A stretch of DNA of 64,000 nt from Bacteroidales bacterium UBA6428 (GTDB lineage Bacteria; Bacteroidota; Bacteroidia; Bacteroidales; UBA932), in NCBI GenBank assembly GCA_002437305.1, contig DJOW01000049.1, forward strand, positions 1 to 64,000, read 5' to 3'. Of the stretch, positions 32,620 to 40,759 are shown piece by piece; position 1 is the first letter of the stretch; every line of letters begins with the position of its first letter. The notes beneath the pieces were generated by a model. It had not been told where the DNA came from and searched no databases. It saw only the letters and a program-made list of their open reading frames with translations. The position numbers were made by a program, and so were the translations under genes.

Positions 32620-33042
32620 TTATTGTTCAACATAATCCCTGCGGACAACGAACTTTGTCGCGATAGGAAGTTTGTGGGCGGCAAGCCTCATCGCCTCTTT
32701 GGCTATGGCGAGAGACACTCCGTCAGCCTCGAAGATAATACGTCCCGGAGTCACAGGAGCCACAAATCCCTGAGGATCACCTTTTCCTTTACCCATACGG
32801 GTATCCAAAGGCTTCTTGGTGAATGGCTTTACCGGAAAGATCCTGATCCAGATCTGCCCCTCACGGTTCATGCAACGTGAAATAGCCTGACGCGCGGACT
32901 CAATTTGCTGCGCTGTGATCCAGCAGTTCTCGAGGGTCTTGAGACCGAAGGAACCGAACGCGAGCTGGTTGCCTCTCTGAGCCATACCCTTCATCACGTT
33001 CTTTTGTTCTCTTCTGAACTTAGTTTTCTTTGGTTGTAACAT
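32620..33042 (-). CDS. rplP: 50S ribosomal protein L16
   Basis: 140 residues: MLQPKKTKFRREQKNVMKGM, then WITAQQIESARQAISRCMNREGQIWIRIFP and GKGKGDPQGFVAPVTPGRIIFEADG. It is the first gene of the cluster here. In most bacteria rpsC and the rest of the S10 operon come directly before it; here a promoter and a divergent unrelated gene follow instead. Confidence 0.98.
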   Translation of the reverse strand: MLQPKKTKFRREQKNVMKGMAQRGNQLAFGSFGLKTLENCWITAQQIESARQAISRCMNREGQIWIRIFPVKPFTKKPLDTRMGKGKGDPQGFVAPVTPGRIIFEADGVSLAIAKEAMRLAAHKLPIATKFVVRRDYVEQ

Positions 33043-33129
33043 TGCTGTATTACTTTAATAATTTCCAAATCCTCCAAAATCTATTGAATATTAGCGAGTT
33101 ACGCCTCTATGGCCTAGAATTTGGGACTG

Positions 33130-33159
33130 CAAAGTTAGCAAAAAAATATGGATTTCAAA
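33130..33159 (-). promoter_or_regulatory. Promoter of the rplP-rplQ ribosomal operon
   Basis: On the minus strand TTTG (33156-33159) and TAACTTTG (33130-33137) are 18 bp apart. Start near 33123 gives a leader of about 80 nt before rplP. Between here and the divergent gene at 33349 there is only AT-rich DNA with no trace of rpsC. Confidence 0.65.
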
Positions 33160-33328
33160 TACTATTTAAAAAAATTTTCAACTTTTTCGACCTTGAAATC
33201 ATAGGTGGAAAAAGCGGATTTTCAATGTTTTAGACAAAGACAAGATAATATTTTGACAGAAATTTCGACATAAGTCAAGCGCCGCTATCAGCAAGCGTCC
33301 GCATGGCACACTTTTTTCAGAAAAGAAC

Positions 33329-33336
33329 TAATTTTG
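33329..33336 (+). promoter_or_regulatory. -7 element of the DUF4294 gene
   Basis: TAATTTTG matches TAnnTTTG and ends 12 bp before the ATG at 33349, so the mRNA would be almost leaderless. No TTTG at the -33 distance was found. Confidence 0.45.
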
Positions 33337-33348
33337 CAAATCAAGACA

Positions 33349-34056
33349 ATGAGTGGGTTGAAAACATATCTCGGATGCCTTCTTGGAGGGCTGCTGGCGG
33401 CGACGGACATCATCGGTGGTGAGATTTCCGACATGCCGCCTCAAGACGTCAGGAAAGGAAGGTCCGGTTACATGGGCTACCGCGTCGAGAATGGAGACAC
33501 AGCTTACTACGACAGCCTTGATCCGGTCTGGATTTTCCCTAAAGGCTACAGGGGAAGCAGGCGGGATCTCAAGAAATTCTATAGGTTGGTCTACAATTTC
33601 AACAAAGTCTACCCCTACGCCCTGCTGGCTTGCGACATGGAAAGGCAAGTCGACAGGCACATTTCCGAAAACAGTCTGCGCAGGCGAAAAAAGGAAAAGT
33701 ACATAAATCGACTTCAGAACGAATTGCTTGACGCTTACGAGAAGCCTCTCAGAGGCATGACCATCTCCCAGGGAAAGCTTCTCATCAAATTGGTGGACAG
33801 AGAAATCGGCAAATCTCCCTATCTCGTGATCAAGAGTTACAAAAGCGGCATCTCCGCCGGCTTCTGGCAGGGAGTGGCCAAAGTTTTCGGTCAGGATCTA
33901 AAAAGTCACTACGACCCTGACGGAGAAGACAAGATGATCGAATACCTCGTCGAGAAATGGCAAAGAGGGGAGTTCGACGCCCTTTATTATTCAATATTCT
34001 GGGAAATGCCCAAGCATCCTGACATTGTGTCGAAGAATATAAAATTCGACGAGTGA
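33349..34056 (+). CDS. DUF4294 family protein
   Basis: 235 residues from the ATG at 33349, with a short hydrophobic N-terminus (LKTYLGCLLGGLLAATDII) that could be a signal. The family core is clear: FYRLVYNFNKVYPYALLACDMERQ, then LRGMTISQGKLLIKLVDREIGKSPYLVIKSYKSGISAGFWQGVAKVFGQDLKSHYDPDGEDKMIE. DUF4294 is conserved in Bacteroidota and has no known function. Its last 70 bases overlap the convergent lpxH gene. Confidence 0.85.
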   Translation: MSGLKTYLGCLLGGLLAATDIIGGEISDMPPQDVRKGRSGYMGYRVENGDTAYYDSLDPVWIFPKGYRGSRRDLKKFYRLVYNFNKVYPYALLACDMERQVDRHISENSLRRRKKEKYINRLQNELLDAYEKPLRGMTISQGKLLIKLVDREIGKSPYLVIKSYKSGISAGFWQGVAKVFGQDLKSHYDPDGEDKMIEYLVEKWQRGEFDALYYSIFWEMPKHPDIVSKNIKFDE

Positions 34057-34742
34057 GGTGACACCCAGTCCTTGAGGATAAGGAGCCTGGCTCCGGTAGG
34101 AAGTACAAGGTCCTCGCTTACATGGAAATGCCCGAAAATGAAATAGTCCACATGACGCCTTGACGAGAATTCCGACGCAAACTTGTACAAGGGTTCATCG
34201 GCGCCACGGAAGGAATATTCCAGACTCTTCGCCACGCGGCTTTTCTTAGACCAACCCTTTCCAAAACGGAAAGCGATGTAAGGGTGCAGGAGGCTGAAAA
34301 GGCTCTGGAAAAACTTATTGCGGAATCCCCGGCGCATCAGTTTGTACAGCCAGTGGCCTGGCCCAAGGCCGTCCCCATGACCCAGGCAGAAAACCTTTCC
34401 TCCGATCTCCGCCACATACGGCTGCTGAAGGATTCTCATGCCGAGCTCCTCGAAATAATGGAAGCACCAGATGTCGTGATTGCCTTGAAAAAAGCACACT
34501 TCGACCCCGGAATCCATCAAATCCAGCAAAGCCGCGAACACCCTGACATAACCTTTAGGGACCACGTCGTGGTACTCGTACCAAAAATCCCAGATGTCAC
34601 CAAGGAGATAAAGAGTTCTCGTCCTGTCCTTCGGAATAGACTTAAGGAATCTCACGAAGCGGGCCTCCCTGTCCGCCGGATCATTGACATCAAGGCCAAG
34701 ATGGACATCCGACACAAAATACACGAGGGTTCTGGCTGTCAT
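33987..34742 (-). CDS. lpxH: UDP-2,3-diacylglucosamine diphosphatase (LpxH-type)
   Basis: Makes lipid X from UDP-diacylglucosamine in lipid A synthesis, at the inner membrane surface. 251 residues from the ATG at 34740-34742. The metallophosphoesterase metal motifs are in order: SDVHLG (about 11-16), GDIWDFWYEY, GNHDIW, GHGDGLGPG and GHFHV. The GNHD and GHGD spacing and the FGKGWSKKSR segment suit LpxH rather than a general phosphoesterase. It is 18 bp downstream of uppP, and its 3' end overlaps the convergent DUF4294 gene. Confidence 0.87.
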   Translation of the reverse strand: MTARTLVYFVSDVHLGLDVNDPADREARFVRFLKSIPKDRTRTLYLLGDIWDFWYEYHDVVPKGYVRVFAALLDLMDSGVEVCFFQGNHDIWCFHYFEELGMRILQQPYVAEIGGKVFCLGHGDGLGPGHWLYKLMRRGFRNKFFQSLFSLLHPYIAFRFGKGWSKKSRVAKSLEYSFRGADEPLYKFASEFSSRRHVDYFIFGHFHVSEDLVLPTGARLLILKDWVSPHSSNFIFFDTMSGCLGISQNIE

Positions 34743-34760
34743 CAGGGTCAATGAATATTC

Positions 34761-35585
34761 CTAAGCGAAGATCAAGAGCAGAAGCGAGACGACGAGGCAG
34801 TAAATGGCGAACCATGTAAGCCGGGCCTTCTTCACAATGGCGATCATCACCCTGCACGCAAACAGTCCTGAGACAAAAGCGGCGAAAAAGCCGACCGCAA
34901 GGCAGACCGGGCTGAGTCCGCCACCCAGGGCAGCCTCTCCAGTCAAGCCCTTGAGAACATCCAAGAGCTGCTCTCCGATGATAGGAACGAGCACCATAAG
35001 GAAAGAGAACTGGGCCATGACCTCACGCTTGACTCCGCACAGAAGCCCGGTGGCTATTGTGGTTCCTGAACGCGACAGTCCTGGAGCCACGGCGGCGGCC
35101 TGGCCTATACCTACGGCAAACGCCTGCCAATAAGAGATTCCGTTCCTCACGCCAGGCGCGGGAGCCTTGACCTCACGCTTCGCACGACCAGACAGATCGG
35201 AAAGAAACAGAAGAACCGCTGTGACAATCAGGCAGACCGCCACAGTGAAAAGGTTGTCGGAGAACAATGCTTCGACCTTGTCCTTGAACAGAAGCCCTAC
35301 GATGGCCACCGGAACCATAGAGACCACTATTTTGAAGACATAGTCGGTCTCATCGTTGTAGGTGAAACGGAAAAGGCCCGCCAAAAGTTTGCAGATCGGC
35401 TTCCAAAATACGATTATCGTACTGAGAACCGTGGCGAGGTGGACAGTCACGGTAAAATCCAGAAAGCCTTCGCCATCCACTCCCAGAAGTTCCTTGGCTA
35501 TCATAAGATGGCCGCTTGAGCTGACCGGCAAAAACTCGGTGAGTCCTTGGACTATTCCTAAAATAAGGGCTTGCAACCAGTTCAT
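34761..35585 (-). CDS. uppP: Undecaprenyl-diphosphatase
   Basis: Recycles undecaprenyl diphosphate to the monophosphate carrier for peptidoglycan and O-antigen synthesis. 274 residues, a multi-pass membrane protein of the BacA type, with QGLTEFLPVSSSGH (13-26) and PGLSRSGTTIATGLL (about 168-182), the two active-site motifs. It is 3 bp after the DUF3098 gene in a cell-envelope operon. Confidence 0.96.
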   Translation of the reverse strand: MNWLQALILGIVQGLTEFLPVSSSGHLMIAKELLGVDGEGFLDFTVTVHLATVLSTIIVFWKPICKLLAGLFRFTYNDETDYVFKIVVSMVPVAIVGLLFKDKVEALFSDNLFTVAVCLIVTAVLLFLSDLSGRAKREVKAPAPGVRNGISYWQAFAVGIGQAAAVAPGLSRSGTTIATGLLCGVKREVMAQFSFLMVLVPIIGEQLLDVLKGLTGEAALGGGLSPVCLAVGFFAAFVSGLFACRVMIAIVKKARLTWFAIYCLVVSLLLLIFA

Positions 35586-35588
35586 ATC

Positions 35589-35846
35589 CTATTCGTTTTG
35601 ATTGTTTACAGTGTTTTTAGGACGGCGGATTATGGCAATGACCTCGATCACGATCCCGCAGATGATCACAAGCGGCGCGGCAACCAGCCTTTGGAAGTCA
35701 AACATGGCCCAATTAAATCTGTCGGGATCCACGGTCCCGCCTCCCATCATAAGGACAAAGCCGGCAACCATCACAACGAGCCCCATCAGCAGGAGCCTCA
35801 GCCCTTTGCCGGTAATTGGCATCTTGGTGTTTTCAGACATATTCAT
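35589..35846 (-). CDS. DUF3098 small membrane protein
   Basis: 85 residues with two membrane helices (GLRLLLMGLVVMVAGFVLMMG and LVAAPLVIICGIVIEVIAII) around a short loop containing VDPDRFNWAMFDFQRLV. This fits DUF3098, regularly found between ftsX and uppP in Bacteroidota. Function unknown; its location suggests a link to division or lipid-carrier recycling. Confidence 0.85.
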   Translation of the reverse strand: MNMSENTKMPITGKGLRLLLMGLVVMVAGFVLMMGGGTVDPDRFNWAMFDFQRLVAAPLVIICGIVIEVIAIIRRPKNTVNNQNE

Positions 35847-35855
35847 TAACCTATA

Positions 35856-36746
35856 TTAGCAGTAAAGTTCATCTTTGGACAAGGAGACAAGACGTCCCAC
35901 GACAACGTACGTGCTCACCGTACAGATCACGACCCCGGCGACGATGATCACGCCAAGCGCAATCAGAAGCAGATCAAGCCTGAACACTTCGAAAAGCTGA
36001 GCGAACTCACTGCGCACGAAGAACAGGATCCCGACAAGCATGGAGGCTGCGATGAGAGCCGAGAAAAGTCCTTGGAACACAGCCTGAACAAGAAAAGGAG
36101 CACGGATGAAGGACTTGGTGGCTCCTACAAGCATCATTGTGTGGATTGTGAACCTGCGGGAGTACACATTGAGCCTCACGGTGTTGTTGATGAGCACAAA
36201 AGAAATGAAAAGCAGCAGCGCGATAAAGACCCCCAAGACGAGAGAGACCTTTTTCAGATTCGTGTTCAGCTTGTCCACCAAAGACTGTTGATAGACCACC
36301 TCATCGACAAGAGGGGACTTGAGGATCTCTTTCCGGACCACCTCAAGGCTGTCCAAGGACACATAGCCGGCCTTCAGGGTGACCTCGATGGAGACAGGGA
36401 CCGGAGCGGTCTCGAACACGCTCAGGAAATCATCTCCAAGCAGTTCGGACATTTCCTTTATGCCCTGCTCCCTTGACACAAAGACCGAGCTCTTGATGAA
36501 CGGCTCGGAGTCCAGCTGTGACAGATAACGCACAGCCTCATCGTCATCGACCTCCTGCTTCATCAACACCGAGACCTGCATGTTTTCCTTGAAATAGTCG
36601 GACACGCTTCCGGCGTTGACCAGTAAAAGGCAGGCCACTCCCACAAGCAGCAACACCAAACTGATGCTGATGACCGTGGAAAGCCAGGCTCCGATGAGCC
36701 GCCTGCGTATCAATCTGTTTTCTCCGGACGCCATTTCGCGTAACAT
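35856..36746 (-). CDS. ftsX: Cell division protein FtsX
   Basis: 296 residues: an N-terminal helix (about 20-45), a periplasmic domain of about 130 residues, and three further helices near the C-terminus. The segment RFTIHTMMLVGATKSFIRAPFLVQAVFQGLFSALIAA is the FtsX core that couples to FtsE. With FtsE it activates peptidoglycan hydrolases at the septum; no ftsE is next to it here. First gene of the ftsX-DUF3098-uppP-lpxH operon. Confidence 0.93.
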   Translation of the reverse strand: MLREMASGENRLIRRRLIGAWLSTVISISLVLLLVGVACLLLVNAGSVSDYFKENMQVSVLMKQEVDDDEAVRYLSQLDSEPFIKSSVFVSREQGIKEMSELLGDDFLSVFETAPVPVSIEVTLKAGYVSLDSLEVVRKEILKSPLVDEVVYQQSLVDKLNTNLKKVSLVLGVFIALLLFISFVLINNTVRLNVYSRRFTIHTMMLVGATKSFIRAPFLVQAVFQGLFSALIAASMLVGILFFVRSEFAQLFEVFRLDLLLIALGVIIVAGVVICTVSTYVVVGRLVSLSKDELYC

Positions 36747-36759
36747 TCCAAATTAGCTC

Positions 36760-36767
36760 CAAAGATA
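36760..36767 (-). promoter_or_regulatory. -7 element of the ftsX operon
   Basis: TATCTTTG on the minus strand, 13 bp before the ftsX ATG, so the leader would be very short. It is back to back with the promoter of the GT5 gene, 30 bp away. Confidence 0.5.
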
Positions 36768-36797
36768 GTGAAATATCGAAATATGAAAAAAAATTAT

Positions 36798-36805
36798 TAC
36801 CTTTG
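36798..36805 (+). promoter_or_regulatory. -7 element of the GT5/DUF4270 operon
   Basis: TACCTTTG, 18 bp before the ATG at 36824. Divergent from the ftsX promoter. Confidence 0.5.
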
Positions 36806-36823
36806 TAAGACAAGAATTATATC

Positions 36824-37645
36824 ATGGGAAAGCCCGTAAACAGAGTATTATTCGTCAATTCGGAAATCATGCCGTTCCTTCCTGAGACCCCGATCTCAAG
36901 GATAGGACGCTACCTGCCGCAAGGCATTCAGGAGCATAAAAAGGAAATCAGGGCGTTCATGCCGCGTTACGGTTGCATCAACGAACGCAAAAACCAGCTC
37001 CACGAGGTGATCCGGCTTTCGGGAATGAACATCATCATCGGGGATGTGGACAGACCCCTCGTGATCAAGGTCGCATCGATCTCCTCCGCAAGGATTCAAG
37101 TCTATTTCATTGACAACGAAGACTATTTCCGTCGCAAGCAGATCTCCCGCGACTCCGACGGGAAGTTCTTTGAGGACAATGGCCAAAGGGCCATTTTCTT
37201 TGCCCGCGGGGTCCTGGAGACCGTCAAGAAGCTACGCTGGGCACCGGATGTGATCCACTGTCATGGATGGATTTCCCACCTTGTGCCCATCTATCTGAAA
37301 AAGGCCTACAATGGAGACCCGATCTTCAACGGAAGCAGGGTCGTCACTTCGCTGTACGGGGAGATAGCAGGTGAAAGTTTCTCATCTGATTTCAAGGACA
37401 ACGCATTGTTCGGAGGCATCAGGCCGTCTGACCTGCCGCTGCTTGACAACCCCACTGGCATAAATCTTGCGGAAACCGCCGCCATGTATTCAGACGGTGT
37501 CATTTTCGGAGACAAAGACGTTGACCCTGAGTTGATCAAGTTCTGCCAAAACCGAAACATACCGACACTTCCATTCAATGAGGAATCAATGGCCAGCGGA
37601 CGCTACATTGATGAATATGATGGTTTTTATCAACAGTTGCAGTAA
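36824..37645 (+). CDS. Glycogen/starch synthase N-terminal (GT5) domain protein
   Basis: 273 residues. It holds only the N-terminal Rossmann half of a GT5 synthase: RVLFVNSEIMPFLPETPISRIGRYLPQGI, then KLRWAPDVIHCHGWISHLVPIYLK, and TTxLYGEIAGESF-type segments. The C-terminal half with the ADP-glucose-binding KTGGL-like site is missing and the N-terminal KxGG motif is replaced, so it may not be a working glycogen synthase. Bacteroidales often carry such a short protein directly before a DUF4270 gene, and here the stop TAA touches the next ATG. The pairing suggests a surface-polysaccharide or envelope role; this is inference. Confidence 0.75.
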   Translation: MGKPVNRVLFVNSEIMPFLPETPISRIGRYLPQGIQEHKKEIRAFMPRYGCINERKNQLHEVIRLSGMNIIIGDVDRPLVIKVASISSARIQVYFIDNEDYFRRKQISRDSDGKFFEDNGQRAIFFARGVLETVKKLRWAPDVIHCHGWISHLVPIYLKKAYNGDPIFNGSRVVTSLYGEIAGESFSSDFKDNALFGGIRPSDLPLLDNPTGINLAETAAMYSDGVIFGDKDVDPELIKFCQNRNIPTLPFNEESMASGRYIDEYDGFYQQLQ

Positions 37646-39268
37646 ATGAGAAAACTCACAGCAGTCATCATTCTGGCAGCAGGTCTTGTGTCCTGCGTCG
37701 GATCGGATCAGAACCTCGGAGGAGACTTCATCCCCACCGACATGAAATACGACTTCCACACAGCGGAATTCGATCTGAATGAGATTTGGATGAAATCCGT
37801 GGACAGTCTTTCGGCATATTCATCAAGGAGAATAACCATCGGCGCGATGAGGGATGAGACATTCGGACTTTTCAGCAGAGGAAGCGTGGTGACCCTGGTT
37901 CCCGTGATCGACACCGTGGATTTCGGAAAGGATCCTGTTTTCAAGAAGTTCAAGTTCAAGGCGGCTGTAGATTCGATTTCGGTCGCGGAAGAGAGCCAGG
38001 CGCATATTCTTCAGAATGTCTACGTCTATTCCCTCTCGGAACCTCTGAGCGAAAGGAACTATTTCTCAAGGGCCGAGATAAAACACAGCAAAAAAAGAAT
38101 CACCAAGGGAGTTCCGGTGGCGAATGGAGTGGACTCTCTCTCGTTTGAGTTCACAGAAGACTACGGCAAGCAGTATCTAAACATGACCCAGGACGACCTG
38201 AAGGATCTGGAGACATATTCAAAGAAATTTCCCGGAATATACATTTGCACCGACAACCCGACCGGGAACGGCGGCAGGTTCGACATGTATGAGTTGGACA
38301 TACTCAGGACATCCGCAAGCGGCTACATCACCAGAACCGACAACTACGCCATCCTCTACTTCAACGGAGAATTCAACGGGGAGCGCAGGGACTCCTCCCT
38401 TATGTTCTACTTCAGTCCTGTGAAAATGCAGGACCTTGACTCTCTGATCAACGCCAGCACTGTCCCCAGCCAGTACGTCTTCAACGTAGACAGACACGAG
38501 TCAGACAAGCTCGCGGGCAAGGCCACTGACAAGATCTACATAGAGGGAGGCAGTGGGGTCAAGCCTATGGTTCCGGCCAAAGAGATACACGGACTCGTCA
38601 ACGCCGAGATCATTAAAAACGGCGGCGATCCGGCCACCACGCTGATAACGAAGGCCACCATAGAGCTTCCGTTCGAATTCCCCGACGACTACACAACCAT
38701 GTTCCGCTATCCTAAGGTTCTGAGCCCGACAATCAAGATCAGCACAGACACCACTGTCACCTTCGCAGGGCTGACCGACGCCAGTGCATCCGACGAGAAC
38801 CAAGGAGACATCAACCGCTCGCTGTGCAACTACGCTCCGGACATCACCCATCACGTACAACAGATCATACGGAAAAAGGCGGATGACAGCAAGCTTTCAA
38901 GCTATGACATCTGGTTCCTGATCATGTGGTACGAGAAGACGACCACAACTGATGCCAATGCACAGGAAATGGCGAATTACTACCAGCAGCTTGCATACTA
39001 TTCCTATGCCAACCAAATTTACGGTGGCTACGGAGGCTATGGATATGGCAGTTATGGTTATGGCGGTTACGGCAGCTATTACAACAATTATTACAATTAC
39101 TCAATAATGGCTCAGTACGCCGCGTCGTCAGCGACGACTACGACATCCGACACCGAGCTGGACAAAGACCGCTACTACAGAGCGGTCCTTTACGGCCCGG
39201 AATCAAAGGAGAGACGCCCAAAGCTGAAAGTCACCTACGCTCTCCCAAAAGGACTGCCGGAGAAATAA
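37646..39268 (+). CDS. DUF4270 lipoprotein with Gly/Tyr-rich tract
   Basis: 540 residues. Signal with lipobox LVSC (Cys17), then the DUF4270 pattern (LGGDFIPTDMKYDFHTAEFDL, RRITIGAMRDETFGLFSRGSVVTLVPV) and later beta-rich parts that close with RRPKLKVTYALPKGLPEK. A low-complexity Gly/Tyr stretch (YGGYGGYGYGSYGYGGYG and YYNNYYNY) lies near residues 455-485. DUF4270 proteins are predicted outer membrane lipoproteins of unknown function. It begins directly after the GT5 stop codon. Confidence 0.85.
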   Translation: MRKLTAVIILAAGLVSCVGSDQNLGGDFIPTDMKYDFHTAEFDLNEIWMKSVDSLSAYSSRRITIGAMRDETFGLFSRGSVVTLVPVIDTVDFGKDPVFKKFKFKAAVDSISVAEESQAHILQNVYVYSLSEPLSERNYFSRAEIKHSKKRITKGVPVANGVDSLSFEFTEDYGKQYLNMTQDDLKDLETYSKKFPGIYICTDNPTGNGGRFDMYELDILRTSASGYITRTDNYAILYFNGEFNGERRDSSLMFYFSPVKMQDLDSLINASTVPSQYVFNVDRHESDKLAGKATDKIYIEGGSGVKPMVPAKEIHGLVNAEIIKNGGDPATTLITKATIELPFEFPDDYTTMFRYPKVLSPTIKISTDTTVTFAGLTDASASDENQGDINRSLCNYAPDITHHVQQIIRKKADDSKLSSYDIWFLIMWYEKTTTTDANAQEMANYYQQLAYYSYANQIYGGYGGYGYGSYGYGGYGSYYNNYYNYSIMAQYAASSATTTTSDTELDKDRYYRAVLYGPESKERRPKLKVTYALPKGLPEK

Positions 39269-39335
39269 TCAGATGGCCGCCTCGTGATCCTCAAGGGGCA
39301 GCCATCGCCTCGGCGGGACAGACATCAGGGCCGAT

Positions 39336-39372
39336 AAAAAAAGCCTCGGAGAGTCTCTCCGAGGCTTAATTC
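39336..39372 (-). terminator. acpP terminator
   Basis: AAGCCTCGGAGAG (39341-39353) is complementary to CTCTCCGAGGCTT (39355-39367). On the minus strand it is followed by seven T. It lies 22 bp past the acpP stop. The upstream DUF4270 gene may use it in the other direction, where the T run is weaker. Confidence 0.85.
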
Positions 39373-39388
39373 TTGTCAGTCAATAGAT

Positions 39389-39646
39389 TTATGCCTGCTC
39401 CTTGCTGGCGAGCTTCTCCTTGACCTTGTCGATTGCATCCTTAACGGTTGCAATTGTACTTGTCTCCTCATCAGGAATCTTGATTCCGAACACTCTCTCA
39501 AACTCCATAAGAAGCTCAACAGTGTCAAGGGAATCAGCCCCGAGATCATTTGTGAAGTTGGCGCTCTCAGTCACTTCGGATTCCTCAACGCCCAGCTTGT
39601 CAACGATAATCGCTTTGACCTGCTTTACAATTTCTTCGTCAGTCAT
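39389..39646 (-). CDS. acpP: Acyl carrier protein
   Basis: 85 residues with the 4'-phosphopantetheine site DSLD at 38-41 (Ser39) in the usual setting LGADSLDTVELLMEFE. It carries acyl chains in fatty acid synthesis. It stands alone; fabF, often next to acpP, is not here. Confidence 0.97.
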   Translation of the reverse strand: MTDEEIVKQVKAIIVDKLGVEESEVTESANFTNDLGADSLDTVELLMEFERVFGIKIPDEETSTIATVKDAIDKVKEKLASKEQA

Positions 39647-39823
39647 AATTGAATAATTAAAATAAGTATTTTCCTACTAAATGGGGTACTATCGCGCACC
39701 CAAGACAAAAGGGAATGCAAATAGCGGTACAAAGTAAGTAAAAAATAGTTGATTATGCAAATTTGCGAACATGGAGAAAAACACTAAAGGAAATACGGAA
39801 CATAAGCTCGGACTTTCAAGACG

Positions 39824-40591
39824 TCAGAGCCTCTTGCGGCTCAGGCCCAACCATATTCTCAAACCATTGAGAGAGTTCAACAGATAGAAAATGTACTTGA
39901 TGAGCATGACGGCCGCATTGCCAGACCCGGCACCGCCCACCAGGGCGACACTCCAAAGAGAGATGGAAAAAAGGTTGACCAGGATCCAAAGGTACCACTG
40001 CTCCATGAAAGCCAGGCTCATCAGAACCTGTCCCGCTATGTTGAGTATCATGACGGCAGCGTCAAGAAGAATCTTATCCCTGTCTATACTTTCAATCTTT
40101 CCCGCCGAAAGCTTCAATCCATCAACATACAGCAAGACAAGATAGATCACCAACACACCAATGAATATTCCAGCCGCCAACCACACCCACTGCCTGACTG
40201 TGAGCCGACGGGCCCTTAAATGTGATCCATCCTCTCCGGAACGCACGCCGGCCCCTCTCTTGCTCCACTGCCAGAATCCAATGAACTGCATCGGGAGAAA
40301 ATAAAAGGCATGGAGCGCGAAATTGCCCATGATGCCGTTGTCCAGATAGACAATTGTTCCGATCAGGACGTCGACAAAGCCGAAAAGGAACGTCAGGATG
40401 TTGCCGTTTGCCGACATGACAGTGTTCACAACTCCCATGATAGACCCGAATGAAGCCAGAAGAAGCATGAAGGTCTTAACTCCAGGCTGCTGAAGTTTGA
40501 ATACAGTCGTCAATGTAACAGCCAACGTCATTCCGGCCACAAGGAATATGTTGAACGCAAGGTTGAATCCGCTCTCTTTTGCCATTGTCAT
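39824..40591 (-). CDS. PnuC-family vitamin transporter
   Basis: About 255 residues; two ATG codons (40591, 40585) are possible starts. Six to eight membrane helices, with the PnuC signature LMSLAFMEQWYLWILVNLFSISLW (about 206-229) and FYFLPMQFIGFWQW. PnuC-type proteins take up nicotinamide riboside, thiamine or riboflavin by facilitated diffusion. No TPP or NAD riboswitch was recognised before it, so the substrate is open. Confidence 0.85.
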   Translation of the reverse strand: MTMAKESGFNLAFNIFLVAGMTLAVTLTTVFKLQQPGVKTFMLLLASFGSIMGVVNTVMSANGNILTFLFGFVDVLIGTIVYLDNGIMGNFALHAFYFLPMQFIGFWQWSKRGAGVRSGEDGSHLRARRLTVRQWVWLAAGIFIGVLVIYLVLLYVDGLKLSAGKIESIDRDKILLDAAVMILNIAGQVLMSLAFMEQWYLWILVNLFSISLWSVALVGGAGSGNAAVMLIKYIFYLLNSLNGLRIWLGLSRKRL

Positions 40592-40634
40592 CACGTAAAG
40601 ATGTTAGGATAAGGTTATCCGCACGTTGAATCTG

Positions 40635-40642
40635 CAAATATA
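40635..40642 (-). promoter_or_regulatory. -7 element of the PnuC-type gene
   Basis: TATATTTG on the minus strand, about 45 bp before the gene. Confidence 0.45.
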
Positions 40643-40730
40643 AACGTTTTTTATTCATGAAGAGGGCTTTTGGACAGAAAAACACAAATCAAAAAAAATG
40701 GCGATCCATATTATTAATAAGAGAAATCAT

Positions 40731-40738
40731 TATATTTG
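40731..40738 (+). promoter_or_regulatory. -7 element of the TonB receptor/DUF4876/DUF6850 operon
   Basis: TATATTTG, 22 bp before the ATG at 40760. An apparent upstream start at 40736 lies inside this element and is not used. Confidence 0.5.
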
Positions 40739-40759
40739 CCTAGCAATCAAAACATCCTG

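Noticed and set aside
33043..33348. Remnant of rpsC before rplP
   Set aside because: Translations of all frames in this AT-rich stretch show no S3-like sequence; only two divergent promoters are seen.
40592..40730. TPP or NAD+ riboswitch before the PnuC-type gene
   Set aside because: Looked for because pnuC-type genes often have one; the 140 bp hold two promoter elements and no recognisable aptamer.
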